The notes beneath the pieces were generated by a model. The model searched no databases, was not told the origin of the DNA, and saw only the letters and a list, made by a program, of their open reading frames with translations. A stretch of 64,000 nt of DNA, taken from the NCBI GenBank assembly GCA_017640785.1, contig JAEPPZ010000008.1, positions 173,069 to 237,068 of the forward strand, read 5' to 3'. This stretch comes from Balneola sp. (lineage in GTDB: Bacteria > Bacteroidota > Rhodothermia > Balneolales > Balneolaceae). Made by a program: the position numbers and the translations under genes. Of the stretch, positions 17,486-27,096 are shown in pieces (position 1 is the first letter of the stretch; each line of letters opens with the position of its first letter).

Positions 17486-18104
17486 ATTTCAAAGAGTGAA
17501 GAAGGTTTTCTTCCAATGACTTTTTCCACGCAAAGTAGCCCATCGTTGCCAAAATAGTGAAGATCAGGAATTGGAAACTCGTTAGTACCAATCCTTTATG
17601 AAAGTATAGTGGTATTGAGATCAGGTCTGTTATTATCCAGGCTATCCAGTTTTCCAGTTTCTTGCGCGCCATTAACCACATCCCAAGTATAGCAAATGCA
17701 GTAGTGGTTGCGTCCCAAAAAGGAACATCACTATCGGTAAAGTTGATAAGTACAAAAACCAATATCCCAAAACTTCCTCCCAGAATTCCCAATGAATAAA
17801 AGTTCTCTCTTAATGAGTTGATAGTAACAGGAACTTGATCTTTGTTACCATCGGTATTTGTCCAGTAGTACCAGCCGTACACGCTCATGACGAAGTAATA
17901 ACCATTTACCCCCATATCGGCATATAACTTGTATTCAAATGCCAGATACACATAGATCAAAACACTTATAATCCCGGTAGGGTAAACCAAGATATTCTCT
18001 CGCATGGAATAAATTACACTGGCTACTCCACAAATTACGGCAGTCCATTCAAGTGCTGAAGTTTGAATTACTCCGCTTATGATCCCATCAATGATTGGTT
18101 GCAT
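17484..18104 (-). CDS. pnuC: PnuC-family vitamin (nicotinamide riboside) transporter
   Basis: A 206-aa polytopic membrane protein with about seven helices. The family signature covers the stretch from NWIAWIITDLISIPLYFHKG to the end, TILATMGYFAWKKSLEE. PnuC proteins facilitate uptake of nicotinamide riboside; relatives (PnuT/PnuX) move thiamine or riboflavin. No riboswitch or NAD-salvage gene is adjacent, so substrate is inferred from family majority. It directly abuts the upstream small gene (no gap). Confidence 0.85.
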   Translation of the reverse strand: MQPIIDGIISGVIQTSALEWTAVICGVASVIYSMRENILVYPTGIISVLIYVYLAFEYKLYADMGVNGYYFVMSVYGWYYWTNTDGNKDQVPVTINSLRENFYSLGILGGSFGILVFVLINFTDSDVPFWDATTTAFAILGMWLMARKKLENWIAWIITDLISIPLYFHKGLVLTSFQFLIFTILATMGYFAWKKSLEENLLHSLK

Positions 18105-18392
18105 TTATTGACTTTTAAGAACCCTTGAGAGATTGAGTTTATGAATTGGGATAAGGTAGCTGGACCGAAGTTCATCTTTATGAATTCCCATCAGTCCGGT
18201 TCCGCGAAAATCTACTACACACACTTTTTCTTCGAGCTGGACAACTTCACCGATTCCATAGTATTCGGGACTTGGTCCGTAATATACAAGGTCACCTTTC
18301 TTCAGGTCGTTCTTTGCCCGTAAGTGATAGGGAAGTATCACCGGCAATAAATCTAAACGATATGATAGCCTTCGCTTTTTAGTAGATGACAT
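18105..18392 (-). CDS. DUF3553-like small protein
   Basis: A 95-aa protein with a small beta-barrel-like core: KKGDLVYYGPSPEYYGIGEV followed by KVCVVDFRGTGLMGIHKDEL. This resembles the CarD/DUF3553 style of KOW-like domain (G-D-x-V-x(n)-G-x-G-x-V). Basic N-terminus. It lies between tsaE and pnuC in a tight minus-strand run. The family call is tentative and the function unknown. Confidence 0.6.
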   Translation of the reverse strand: MSSTKKRRLSYRLDLLPVILPYHLRAKNDLKKGDLVYYGPSPEYYGIGEVVQLEEKVCVVDFRGTGLMGIHKDELRSSYLIPIHKLNLSRVLKSQ

Positions 18393-18410
18393 AATTAAAT
18401 TTACGGCACT

Positions 18411-18830
18411 TTAGCTACGATCTGAAATTAAAATGCTTCTTTCTGAGGTTCCTGTATGTTTTATCTCTATTTGAATAGCGTTTTCAGGGATTAATTCTTT
18501 TATCTTTGAAGGCCACTCGATAACGGAAACGCCCTCTCCGTATAAATATTCCTCGATGCCTATTTCTAAAGCTTCCTGAATTGTTTTCAGGCGATAGCAA
18601 TCAAAATGAAAGATGGGTATTTCTCCATAGTATTCATTTATAAGAGTAAATGTTGGCGAGTTTACTTTTTCCTGATCTATACCAAATCCTGATGCGATGC
18701 CTTTTACAAAGTGTGTTTTTCCTGCTCCCAGATCACCCTCCAAACATACAACATCTCCGGCTTTCAGTTCTTCAGCGAACTTTCTACCAAATTCGATGGT
18801 CTCTTTTACCGAGCTACTTTTGAACTTCAT
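18411..18830 (-). CDS. tsaE: tRNA threonylcarbamoyladenosine biosynthesis ATPase
   Basis: A 139-aa P-loop ATPase that works with TsaB-TsaD to form t6A37 in tRNA. The Walker A motif GDLGAGKTH is at 32-40. NSPTFTLINEYYG, FHFDCYRL and the VIEWPSKI motif are all in place. Length is typical. It starts 1 bp after the porX stop, so it is very likely translated from the same transcript. Confidence 0.96.
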   Translation of the reverse strand: MKFKSSSVKETIEFGRKFAEELKAGDVVCLEGDLGAGKTHFVKGIASGFGIDQEKVNSPTFTLINEYYGEIPIFHFDCYRLKTIQEALEIGIEEYLYGEGVSVIEWPSKIKELIPENAIQIEIKHTGTSERSILISDRS

Positions 18831-18831
18831 T

Positions 18832-20373
18832 CTACTTTGGCTTCATCGTTGCGACCGGTAAGATCATTTCCTCCATTGAGGCGCCACCATGTTGAAAGGT
18901 ATCCTTATAACGGTTCTGATATTTATTGTAATTAGTTGGATACACAAAAAAGTAATCTTCTTTAGCTATGATATAATTGTTAACACCTGTTACCTCAGGA
19001 AGTTTGTAGTCCAGTGGATTTTCCATAAAGAAAACCGCATTTCTCTCATCGGCTTTCAGGTTTCTTCCATATTTATATCTCAGATTCTTTGCCGTATCTC
19101 TGTCTCCATACACTTTGGTGTCTCTTAAAGCACGAACTGAACCATGATCTGTTGTTACCACTACCGTAACATCTTCTTCTGACAGTGTTTTAAACATTTG
19201 TAATAAATTGGAATGCAGAAACCATGCTTCTGTGATCGATCGAAAAGCTGCTTCATCCGGTGCCAATTCTTTGATCACATCAGAATCTGATCGCGAATGA
19301 ACAAGGGTGTCAACAAAATTATATACAAAAGCTGCAAATTTTGACTGCGTATAATTCTGCATTTTATCTGCAATTCGCTTTCCCTCCTCAGCATTTAAAA
19401 CTTTTTCATATTTGAATTTTAAATTTATTCCCGAGCGATCTAATTGCCGCTTAAGTAATTCTTCTTCATGGCGATTCAGTGACGTCTCATCCTGACCTTG
19501 TTGCCATAATTCCGGATACAATCGTTCTATATCAGAAGGGAATAATCCTGCAAAAATTGCATTTCTTGAATATGGAGTTGCTGTAGGCAGGATCGAATAA
19601 TAAAAATCCGTCTCGATGTTATAATATTTTGAAAGTACTGCTTCAAAAGTCAACCACTGATCATATCTCATACAATCAATGATGAAGAACATTGTTTTTT
19701 CTCCTTTTTCAAGATGTGGCTGAACATACTTTTCAATAATTGAAGGAGATAATACAGGGGAACCATCTTTTGATGTCAGCCATGACTGGTATTCGTTTTC
19801 GATGAACCTACCGAATTCTTTATTCGCTTCATGAATTTGGTCTTCTAAAACATGAACTAAATTTTCGTCTCCGGCTTCAAGATCTATCTTCCATTTAGAG
19901 AGCTCTTTAAAAATCTCGATCCATTCCTGCCACCCTGTGTTAGGATGAATTCGTGAAGAGATCTCCCCAAACTGCTTCAAGTAGGTTTGAGCAGATTTTT
20001 CATTTTGTAATCTTGATCGTTCTAAAATTCTTTTCGTTGTAAGAAGGATCTGATTTGGGTTTACAGGCTTAATAAGATAATCAGAGATCTTCCCTCCAAT
20101 AGCATCTTCCATGATGGACTCTTCTTCACTTTTTGTGATCATAACAACCGGAAGCTGAGGGTTTATGTTCTTTAGCTGCTCGAGCGTTTCTATACCATCC
20201 ATTCCGGGCATTTGCTCATCAAGAAACACAATATCAAATATCTGCTCTTTTATCATTGCGATCGCATCCTCTCCGTTTGTAACAGGTTCGATATTAAACC
20301 CTTTTTTCTCTAGAAAAATAATGTGTGAACGAAGTTGATCGATCTGGTCATCTACCCATAAAATATCCGGCAT
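18832..20373 (-). CDS. porX: PorX-type response regulator with PglZ/alkaline-phosphatase-like domain
   Basis: A 513-aa protein. The N-terminal receiver has D8/D9 and phospho-acceptor D52 ([12 protein letters not shown]), and the Lys in LIKPVNP. A helical linker follows, then a large PglZ/alkaline-phosphatase superfamily domain from about residue 215 ([28 protein letters not shown]). This is the PorX architecture known in Porphyromonas as a regulator of type IX secretion. It fits the type IX sorting domain found on the protein at 28990-32595. PorX-like proteins have phosphodiesterase activity in some species; not testable here. Confidence 0.92.
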   Translation of the reverse strand: MPDILWVDDQIDQLRSHIIFLEKKGFNIEPVTNGEDAIAMIKEQIFDIVFLDEQMPGMDGIETLEQLKNINPQLPVVMITKSEEESIMEDAIGGKISDYLIKPVNPNQILLTTKRILERSRLQNEKSAQTYLKQFGEISSRIHPNTGWQEWIEIFKELSKWKIDLEAGDENLVHVLEDQIHEANKEFGRFIENEYQSWLTSKDGSPVLSPSIIEKYVQPHLEKGEKTMFFIIDCMRYDQWLTFEAVLSKYYNIETDFYYSILPTATPYSRNAIFAGLFPSDIERLYPELWQQGQDETSLNRHEEELLKRQLDRSGINLKFKYEKVLNAEEGKRIADKMQNYTQSKFAAFVYNFVDTLVHSRSDSDVIKELAPDEAAFRSITEAWFLHSNLLQMFKTLSEEDVTVVVTTDHGSVRALRDTKVYGDRDTAKNLRYKYGRNLKADERNAVFFMENPLDYKLPEVTGVNNYIIAKEDYFFVYPTNYNKYQNRYKDTFQHGGASMEEMILPVATMKPK

Positions 20374-20388
20374 ACAGTCCTTAGTAAT

Positions 20389-20856
20389 TCACTTTAGTGT
20401 TATAAACGTTTTGATGTCTTCTAATCGTTTCTCTCCGATCCCTTTAATATTTAAGAGCTCTTCGATGCTTTTAAATTCGCCGTTTTCTTGACGGTAATCA
20501 ACAATTCGTTGTGCATAAGTTGAGCCTATTCCTTTCAATTTTTGGAGCTCATTAATATCAGCAGTATTTATATTAATTTTTAAAATAACAGTATTTGTTC
20601 CCTTTTCTTCATTTTCAATCAAGGAATCATTGTCAGCTAATTTTTTTCTCTCCTCAATAGCGGCTGACTTTTCTTCAAATTCTTTCAAGATAGCTGCGTA
20701 ATTTTCTGAACTCGAGTTATATTTTTTTGTTATTAAAGCTGAAATCGCAAACATCATAATCACCAAAACCATTAGACACGATATTACAATTCGTTCTTTA
20801 CGAGTGATCTGGAGTCTCTCGATCCAAAAAAAGATATCTCTTTTAAGTTTTTTCAT
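20389..20856 (-). CDS. comEA: ComEA-like helix-hairpin-helix DNA-binding protein
   Basis: A 155-aa protein with a single membrane helix near residues 23-43 (IVISCLMVLVIMMFAISALI) and a C-terminal helix-hairpin-helix domain. The latter holds ININTADINELQKLKGIGST and, after a short spacer, ELLNIKGIGEKRLEDI. ComEA binds double-stranded DNA in the periplasm and feeds ComEC. It is the first gene of the porX-tsaE-pnuC run, starting 15 bp before porX. A shorter ComEA-like housekeeping role cannot be excluded. Confidence 0.85.
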   Translation of the reverse strand: MKKLKRDIFFWIERLQITRKERIVISCLMVLVIMMFAISALITKKYNSSSENYAAILKEFEEKSAAIEERKKLADNDSLIENEEKGTNTVILKININTADINELQKLKGIGSTYAQRIVDYRQENGEFKSIEELLNIKGIGEKRLEDIKTFITLK

Positions 20857-20945
20857 GCTACTATAATTTGAAGTAAATAAGGGAACAAATTATCAGCAAG
20901 TCAACTTGTATTCGATCCTGTTAAGTGAGATGTTTACCTCCTATT

Positions 20946-21734
20946 ATGGCAAATGCAGAAACATATATTTATAAAGACCTGCCTATCAGTTACGAAGTGA
21001 TTGGCAAGGGAAAACCTCTTGTCGTATTACATGGCTGGGGGAGTAGCCGACGTGTGATGATGCCTCTCGCCAGATCTTTAGCGCACATCAGAACTTCCTA
21101 TGTTCTAGATCTTCCGGGTTTCGGAGACACTCCTGAACCGAATACATCATGGAGTATTGATGATTATGCCGATGCTATTGAATCTTTCATTAGTAACAAA
21201 TTTGAACAACCTGTCGATCTGCTTGTCCATTCATTTGGTGGAAGAATTACTTTAAAGCTTTGCTCCAGAAAATTTGGAAGCCAGCGCATCCAAAAAGTAC
21301 TAATTACCGGTGGCGCCGGCATGAAGCCAAAACGCTCCCTGAAGTTTTATTTCAGGAAATACCTCGCAAAACTTTTAAAACTCCCGTTCAGCATTCTTCC
21401 GGAATCTTACAGAGAGCCTGCTCTTTTAAAGCTTCGGCAAACTTCTTTATGGAAAAGTCTGGGCTCGGGTGAATACAATCAGCTTTCCGGAGTGATGAGG
21501 GAAACCTTCGTAAAATCCGTTACTGAATATCTGGAAAAATGCCTCCCTCTTATCCCACATGACATACTTTTGCTTTGGGGCCGGAATGACGACGCGACCC
21601 CGGTTTATCAAGGCGAAAGAATTGAACAAGGAATAAAAAACTCAGCTCTGGTGATTATTGAAGATGCCGGTCATTATGCATTTCTTGACAAGCCCAAACA
21701 GTTTGTTTCAATTGCAGAAGCTTATTTCAAATAA
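20946..21734 (+). CDS. Alpha/beta-hydrolase
   Basis: A 262-aa soluble hydrolase. Oxyanion region LHGWGSS is at about 28-34, nucleophile S96 in VHSFGGR, acid in LLWGRNDDATP and His in DAGHYAFLDKP. The overall pattern is of BioH/MhpC-like esterases. Start is taken at the ATG at 20946; an upstream ATG at 20925 would add seven residues (MRCLPPI). No neighbour suggests a pathway, so the substrate is unknown. Confidence 0.88.
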   Translation: MANAETYIYKDLPISYEVIGKGKPLVVLHGWGSSRRVMMPLARSLAHIRTSYVLDLPGFGDTPEPNTSWSIDDYADAIESFISNKFEQPVDLLVHSFGGRITLKLCSRKFGSQRIQKVLITGGAGMKPKRSLKFYFRKYLAKLLKLPFSILPESYREPALLKLRQTSLWKSLGSGEYNQLSGVMRETFVKSVTEYLEKCLPLIPHDILLLWGRNDDATPVYQGERIEQGIKNSALVIIEDAGHYAFLDKPKQFVSIAEAYFK

Positions 21735-21880
21735 CAAAGAAAACCGTTTCCATCTAAACAGCCGAAAAACTCGTATTCATAAAGGAGACGGAAAAAACTT
21801 ACAATTAATGTTAAGATTTCTTAATATTAGTCGATAATATATTAGGTTTCAAAGGTACAGGATATAAAAAAGGCTTCCCC

Positions 21881-22243
21881 ATGAAAAGAGTAATTCTTTT
21901 AGAAGACGATCAATTGCTAATTGTGGTCCAAAAAAAAATGTTACAAATACTCGGTTATGATGTTATCGAAACTTCCGAAACGGGAGAAGATGGTTTAGAC
22001 AAAATTAAAGCATTAGAGCCTGATTTTGTAGTAAGTGACCAAAACCTGTTGGGTAAAATGAAAGGTTTAGACGTTGTAGAAGCACTTCGTAAAGAAAATA
22101 ATGAAACGCCATTTCTGATATTATCCGGAGATACTACATATGAGCATCTTAAAATGGCTTCTAACATTAAAAATGTTCACCCCTTATCAAAGCCAGTTAG
22201 GGTTGATGAACTAAAAAAAACTCTGCGTCTTTTCGAAAACTAA
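21881..22243 (+). CDS. Stand-alone response regulator receiver
   Basis: A 120-aa receiver domain with no output domain. Acidic residues are in VILLEDDQLL, the phospho-acceptor is D53 (FVVSDQNLLGKMKG), switch Ser in ILSGDTT, and Lys in PLSKPVRVDEL. Such orphans usually work through protein contact or phosphotransfer. No kinase is adjacent; the hydrolase upstream and the EamA gene downstream give no hint. Confidence 0.93.
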   Translation: MKRVILLEDDQLLIVVQKKMLQILGYDVIETSETGEDGLDKIKALEPDFVVSDQNLLGKMKGLDVVEALRKENNETPFLILSGDTTYEHLKMASNIKNVHPLSKPVRVDELKKTLRLFEN

Positions 22244-22260
22244 TAGAATTCACCTAACTG

Positions 22261-23178
22261 TTAAGCAGTTTTGCTTCTTCTTTTCCAGGTAAGACCTATT
22301 CCTACCAAAATGATCATCATTGCTAAAATTGAAAGCGGCAATGGAAGTTCCTGAAATAAAAAGTATGCCATAATAGAGGCTAAAATAGGCTCTGCAAGTA
22401 TCAGTGTTGAAAGCAACGTAGCTGAAACATATTTAACTGCATAATTCAATGAACCGTGTCCAAATATTTGAGGACCAACTGCTAATGCCAGCCCAATCAA
22501 AAATAACCGACCATCAATTTGCGATGGCATTCCTTCAGTTACCAGCAAAAAAATTGTGCATGTAATTGCTGCGTAAGCATAAACAGGAAATACATAACCT
22601 ATCCAGGTTCTTTTCTGTCTGATCTTTCTTCCTATCAAAAAGTACAATGCAAATATCACAGCAGCTGTAATTGCTAACGTATTCCCTAAACCGGCTTGTG
22701 GAAATGTGTTTGAAGCATCCAGATCAAAATAACCTAGCAACAGAGTACCTATAAAAGATATGATAACTCCAGTCCAAACTATTGGGCGAAATGAGGTTTT
22801 CATTAAGGTTCGCTCGGCTACTATCAAAATGATTGGGTGAATACAAACTAAAACAGAAGCTGACGAAACTGATGTGTAATAAATGGAATTGATCCATGCA
22901 ATGAAATGCAAACCTAACGCTAAACCTGCAACGGCAACTAAAACATGTTCTTTGCGTGATTCTACAGGCCTGACTTCTTTTTTAAGCTTGTAGGATATGT
23001 AGATAGGAGCAAGTATAAATACTGCTAAAACCGTTCTGATTGTAGCCAGCAATACCCCTGAATAGCTTGCTGCAAATCGGACTAAGATCGGGGCTAAACT
23101 AAACGCCGCTAAACCGATGAAGAGTGCCCCATAAACTTTAAGGGGAGAATAAGTCTCTTCTGAACTTACTGAAGTCAT
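22261..23178 (-). CDS. EamA/DMT-family transporter
   Basis: A 305-aa protein with about 10 transmembrane helices in two EamA repeats (first about 15-150, second about 165-300). Typical features are YGALFIGLAAFSLAPILVRF near the start and the second-repeat ending ILVGIGLTWKRR. Members export metabolites or amino acids; the substrate cannot be read from sequence. Its ATG overlaps the stop of the DUF4293 gene by 4 bp. Confidence 0.9.
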   Translation of the reverse strand: MTSVSSEETYSPLKVYGALFIGLAAFSLAPILVRFAASYSGVLLATIRTVLAVFILAPIYISYKLKKEVRPVESRKEHVLVAVAGLALGLHFIAWINSIYYTSVSSASVLVCIHPIILIVAERTLMKTSFRPIVWTGVIISFIGTLLLGYFDLDASNTFPQAGLGNTLAITAAVIFALYFLIGRKIRQKRTWIGYVFPVYAYAAITCTIFLLVTEGMPSQIDGRLFLIGLALAVGPQIFGHGSLNYAVKYVSATLLSTLILAEPILASIMAYFLFQELPLPLSILAMMIILVGIGLTWKRRSKTA

Positions 23179-23582
23179 CTAATGCGGTCAATTGAACGAA
23201 CTAATTCAAGATCTTTTTTGATAAAGCGAATCGCCAGACCTTGAAAAAATAGCCCAACCAAAGCCAGACCTGACCCCAAAGCTTCGTCCCATAAATACGT
23301 CCCAATTCCTCCCAGAGAAAACAATACTCCAACTGCGAAACCAATTCCTGCAAGTTGGAACAGCATTGCCACTTTAGTCCATTTGATCTGGTTTTTACGA
23401 TCAGAATATTTAAAAATAGAAAAAACTGAGAGAATTATGGCGATAACAAGCCCGATTGCTAATCCATAGCCGATCCAAAGCTGAGGATCTTGCATTGCTT
23501 TGTCATATACCGGCGTAAAGTAAACCGCAAGGCTTGATAAGGCTGATAGAACTAGAAAGATTGTTTGTGGACGTTGTAACAC
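23175..23582 (-). CDS. DUF4293 membrane protein
   Basis: A 135-aa protein with four predicted membrane helices, beginning MLQRPQTIFLVLSALSSLAV, which matches the start typical of DUF4293 members of Bacteroidota-related bacteria. Function unknown. It is translationally coupled to the EamA gene downstream (4-bp overlap). Confidence 0.85.
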   Translation of the reverse strand: MLQRPQTIFLVLSALSSLAVYFTPVYDKAMQDPQLWIGYGLAIGLVIAIILSVFSIFKYSDRKNQIKWTKVAMLFQLAGIGFAVGVLFSLGGIGTYLWDEALGSGLALVGLFFQGLAIRFIKKDLELVRSIDRIR

Positions 23583-23620
23583 TAGAATAATTTTTAGTCA
23601 ATAAAACTTAAAGATAATTC

Positions 23621-23652
23621 AAAAACCGAATTCTTAACAGTTAAGAATTCGG
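23621..23652 (-). terminator. Intrinsic terminator after the alpha-oxoamine synthase gene
   Basis: A perfect 12-bp stem, CCGAATTCTTAA / TTAAGAATTCGG with a 3-nt loop (23626-23652). On the minus strand it is followed by TTTTT. It lies 48 bp beyond the stop codon of the synthase gene (23701), and probably separates it from the DUF4293/EamA pair. Confidence 0.85.
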
Positions 23653-23700
23653 ATATGAACAAATAAAATGAGCCTCATAGGAATGAAGTTCGTTTTAAAT

Positions 23701-24927
23701 TTAACTGGCAATTTCTGCAGCTGCTGCAAAAACGAAGTCTTTGATAGAATCAAAAGCCTCTAATGTTTTTTCTATATGCTCATCATTGTGTGCAGCAGTA
23801 GGGATCAGACGAATTAACACAGTTCCTCTTGGCACCACAGGATAAGCAACACCGCTTACAAAAACTCCATGCTCTTCTCTTAGCTTACGCATAATATCTT
23901 GGCAAAGGTCAGTACTACCTTGCGTTAGCACCGGCGTTACAGGGCTTTCTGAAGGCAATACAGTGTAGCCGATCTTTTGAAGTCCTTCTCTCAATTTGAT
24001 CGTGTTTTCCCAAAGTTTTTCTCTCCATTGAGGATTTTTTTGGATCATTTTTAAACGCTCTCTGGCAGTTACAACAATAGGCATTGGAAGTGACTTAGCA
24101 AAAACCTGACTTCTTACATTTGCCTTCAGAAACTCAATTACACGAGGCTCTGAAGAAACAAAAGCTCCAATTAATGCAACAGCTTTTGCGAATGTTCCGA
24201 AGTAAATATCAATTCCGTCCTGGCAACCTAATTGAGTTCCTGTTCCGGAACCATCAGCTCCCAGGGTTCCAAAACCATGCGCATCATCAACCAACAACCT
24301 AAAAGGAACTTCTTTTTTTAACTCAATGATCTCATTAAGTATTCCAAGATCGCCGGTCATCCCGAAAACACCTTCAGTCACAACAAGAATAGATGAATTA
24401 TCCTTTTTTCTGGAAGCTGCTCTGTAAAGTTGCTTTTTGAAACTCTCAATATCATTGTGTTTGAACACTGATTTGTCTGCCATCGACAGCTGCTTTCCAT
24501 CTACGATACACGCATGACTCAATTCATCGTAGATCAAAAAATCATTACGATCAGTTAGTGCATGAATTACACTCATGATTCCTTGATAACCGAAATTTAA
24601 TAATTGTGCTGCCGGCTTATGAGAAAACTCCGCCAGTTCTTGTTCAAGTAATTCGTGTTCAGTTGAGTTGCCTGTCATCAAACGGGCTCCCATTGGTGAA
24701 CTCAAAGAATATTTAGCAGTTGCTTCCGCATCAATTTTCTTTATTTCGGAATTACTGCCTACTCCCAGATAATCATTAATGCTCCAAACGATCATGTCCT
24801 TACCGTTGAATTGCATTTCCGGTCCAAGAGGACCTTCTAATTTTGGAAAAGTATAATATCCGTAGCCTTCTGATGTAAATGGCCCTAAGGGACTTGGTCT
24901 GCCCTCTAGTTTGTCAAATAAATCCAT
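23701..24927 (-). CDS. Alpha-oxoamine synthase-family PLP enzyme (KBL/BioF/SPT type)
   Basis: A 408-aa fold-type I enzyme that condenses an amino acid with an acyl thioester and releases CO2. Visible residues are the PLP-stacking H140 (ELSHACIVDG), D215 and H217 (LLVDDAHGFG), and the Schiff-base K248 in YFGTFAKAVALIG. The lysine context differs from BioF/KBL (usually TLGKA or TFSKA). The long N-terminal segment YYTFPKLEGPLGPE is typical of the Bacteroidota-type family. Those members include sphingolipid (serine palmitoyltransferase-like) and sulfonolipid (cysteate acyltransferase) enzymes; which applies here is not decided. Confidence 0.88.
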   Translation of the reverse strand: MDLFDKLEGRPSPLGPFTSEGYGYYTFPKLEGPLGPEMQFNGKDMIVWSINDYLGVGSNSEIKKIDAEATAKYSLSSPMGARLMTGNSTEHELLEQELAEFSHKPAAQLLNFGYQGIMSVIHALTDRNDFLIYDELSHACIVDGKQLSMADKSVFKHNDIESFKKQLYRAASRKKDNSSILVVTEGVFGMTGDLGILNEIIELKKEVPFRLLVDDAHGFGTLGADGSGTGTQLGCQDGIDIYFGTFAKAVALIGAFVSSEPRVIEFLKANVRSQVFAKSLPMPIVVTARERLKMIQKNPQWREKLWENTIKLREGLQKIGYTVLPSESPVTPVLTQGSTDLCQDIMRKLREEHGVFVSGVAYPVVPRGTVLIRLIPTAAHNDEHIEKTLEAFDSIKDFVFAAAAEIAS

Positions 24928-25103
24928 AAAAATATTTAAGTGGGAGTATAATTAGTTCGTTTTATTTTGAACGTATTCTAATTGTAAAAAACGGAAAAAA
25001 GGTACGGAAAATAGCGCCTAACTCAAAGAAATGTACCCTTGATCATCATGCTTTGGTAAGACCAAGGGTTATTTGGATTTACAAAAATAAAATTGAGACT
25101 AGT

Positions 25104-26462
25104 TTAATCTAAATTCGCTTTTAGTATAAATAATCCGCGATTTATGTCGCTCATAATAACGGTTCCGCTACTGAAATAAGGATAACTACTCCAAACTCCT
25201 TCAAACTCACGGTTTGGTTCGTTAAATGAATTAGATTCTGAATCAAAAAATCCAACTTGAGTTAGTTCTGCACTTGCAAGGTTATCCATGCTCAGAATGC
25301 GTAGACCAGAAACATAATTTGAAGCGTATACAAAATCGTCTTTCACATACAGGTTATGATCTATAGATTGAGTGTTATGCTCATAATAATCTACAAAAAC
25401 AGGGTTATCTAAGTCTCTTACATCAAATATATAAGTTTTAGTTGTTCGTCCTAAATTGTATTCATCGAGCTCATCATTCATTAAAAAGTAGTTCTGGTCT
25501 TCAGTCAACCATCCCTGATGTGCGTAATACATATTTGGCTGCGTAGCAAAAGAGACTGTTTTCAAATCATTTTTGTCTGTTACATCAGCAATTACCAAAG
25601 ACCTCTCTGCCGCATTGAAACAAATTTCCTTACCTGTATAATCAGAATCAGGGCCATCATAGATCACACATTGTGCATCATGAATATAGGCTGAATTTGA
25701 TCGTCGACGAGGCGGGGTTGTATCTTCATAGCATCCCGCAAATGTTGGATTGGCAGGATCATTAATATCAATAATATGTAAACCGGCAGTATTACAAGTG
25801 TCCGCATTCGTCGCTCCAACAGCATAAGCGAAACCTGTTTCTTCGTTGATGACAATATTGTGTGAATTCGCTAAGCCTGAATAAAGAGCATCATGGTCGA
25901 ATTCCAGAAAAGAACCATTGTATGACCTTAGTTTAGTCAGATCAAAAACCTGAACCCCATGCGACTGAGCGTCGCTACCGATAAACAAATGATCATCAAA
26001 AACTTTATGATCTCTCCAGACAGAACCTTCTGTCAAAGATTTTGATTTTTCAGTATCGCCAATTCCTACTTTACAAGCTTCATAGTTTGGGTCTGTCAGT
26101 GTTTTATATTTAGCTGAAATATTGCTTTCATTTAGTTTACCAATCACTACCGGAGCAGATGGATCTGAAACATCAACGAAAGATACTCCATTTGTCAACC
26201 CTACTAAGGCGTATTCTTTTCCGGTTTGTGAATCTGTCCAGCCCCAAATATCATTCAAATTAACTGTAGGAGTTGAATTTTTATCCAGACCCTGTAATTC
26301 TTGTGGAGTGACAACAGCAAAAAGATCAATGTTTTCACAAGCATATTGGTTATCAGACAAACCTCCTTCGCATGGAAAAGGAATATCATTGTTGTTGCTT
26401 TTGTTTTCTTTACACGAAGTTAGTGCAAGCAACAAAATGGTAGCTAAGTATATATATCTCAT
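25104..26462 (-). CDS. Choice-of-anchor-B family lipoprotein with LVIVD-like repeats
   Basis: A 452-aa exported lipoprotein. Signal MRYIYLATILLLALTSC ends in a lipobox (TSC, Cys17). The mature part has at least six repeats of the LVIVD type, each like LHIIDINDPANPTFAGCYE, SFVDVSDPSAPVVIGKL or TYIFDVRDLDNPVF, forming a predicted beta-propeller. This is the choice-of-anchor-B architecture, surface-exposed and often uncharacterised. It stands alone; the gene at 26570 is divergent. Confidence 0.85.
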   Translation of the reverse strand: MRYIYLATILLLALTSCKENKSNNNDIPFPCEGGLSDNQYACENIDLFAVVTPQELQGLDKNSTPTVNLNDIWGWTDSQTGKEYALVGLTNGVSFVDVSDPSAPVVIGKLNESNISAKYKTLTDPNYEACKVGIGDTEKSKSLTEGSVWRDHKVFDDHLFIGSDAQSHGVQVFDLTKLRSYNGSFLEFDHDALYSGLANSHNIVINEETGFAYAVGATNADTCNTAGLHIIDINDPANPTFAGCYEDTTPPRRRSNSAYIHDAQCVIYDGPDSDYTGKEICFNAAERSLVIADVTDKNDLKTVSFATQPNMYYAHQGWLTEDQNYFLMNDELDEYNLGRTTKTYIFDVRDLDNPVFVDYYEHNTQSIDHNLYVKDDFVYASNYVSGLRILSMDNLASAELTQVGFFDSESNSFNEPNREFEGVWSSYPYFSSGTVIMSDINRGLFILKANLD

Positions 26463-26569
26463 TTATTCGAACGGTTATAATTTTCTATGAATTTAACACG
26501 AATTCATTTATCTAACTAGTCAAATTCGTTTATATTGGAACGAATACCATTAAAATTCATTAGTATAGT

Positions 26570-27094
26570 ATGTTCCTAATACTGAAATATGTTGCAAAGC
26601 TTCTTAAAGCACTTTCATCTGAAGCCTCACCTAATCAACTGGCAGGTGGTTTTATTCTGGGAATGATCATCGGGCTTACTCCTGTCTTATCGGTTCACAA
26701 CCTCATAATATTGATCCTGATCATTATTCTAAAAGTGAATATTGGAATGGCGATACTGGCATTTCTGATCTTCAGCGGTATCGCTTATTTGGCTGACCCT
26801 TTATTTCACAGCTTCGGAATCTGGATACTCGAAAATGATGGTTTGCAGGATACCTGGACTTCAATGTATAACAATGAGCTTTGGGCAATTACCAAGTTTT
26901 ATAATACGGTTGTGATCGGAAGCTTTATCAGCGCCTTAGTTTTATGTGTTCCGATGTTTCCGCTAACGAAAGTTGGGGTGGTTCAGTACAGAAAACATAT
27001 CCATGAAAAAGTGATGAAAACTAAGTTTGCAAAAGCTTTGAAAGGCACAAAACTTTATTCAGTATATCAAACTGTTGCAAGGGTAAGAGGATAA
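26570..27094 (+). CDS. TIGR03546-family (DUF2062-like) membrane protein
   Basis: A 174-aa protein with about three to four helices and the motif ASPNQLAGGFILGMIIGLTP, characteristic of the DUF2062/TIGR03546 group. Function unknown. It is followed 2 bp later by a TIGR03545-type gene; the two families are regularly found next to each other, so they probably act as a unit in the envelope. Confidence 0.87.
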   Translation: MFLILKYVAKLLKALSSEASPNQLAGGFILGMIIGLTPVLSVHNLIILILIIILKVNIGMAILAFLIFSGIAYLADPLFHSFGIWILENDGLQDTWTSMYNNELWAITKFYNTVVIGSFISALVLCVPMFPLTKVGVVQYRKHIHEKVMKTKFAKALKGTKLYSVYQTVARVRG

Positions 27095-27096
27095 TT

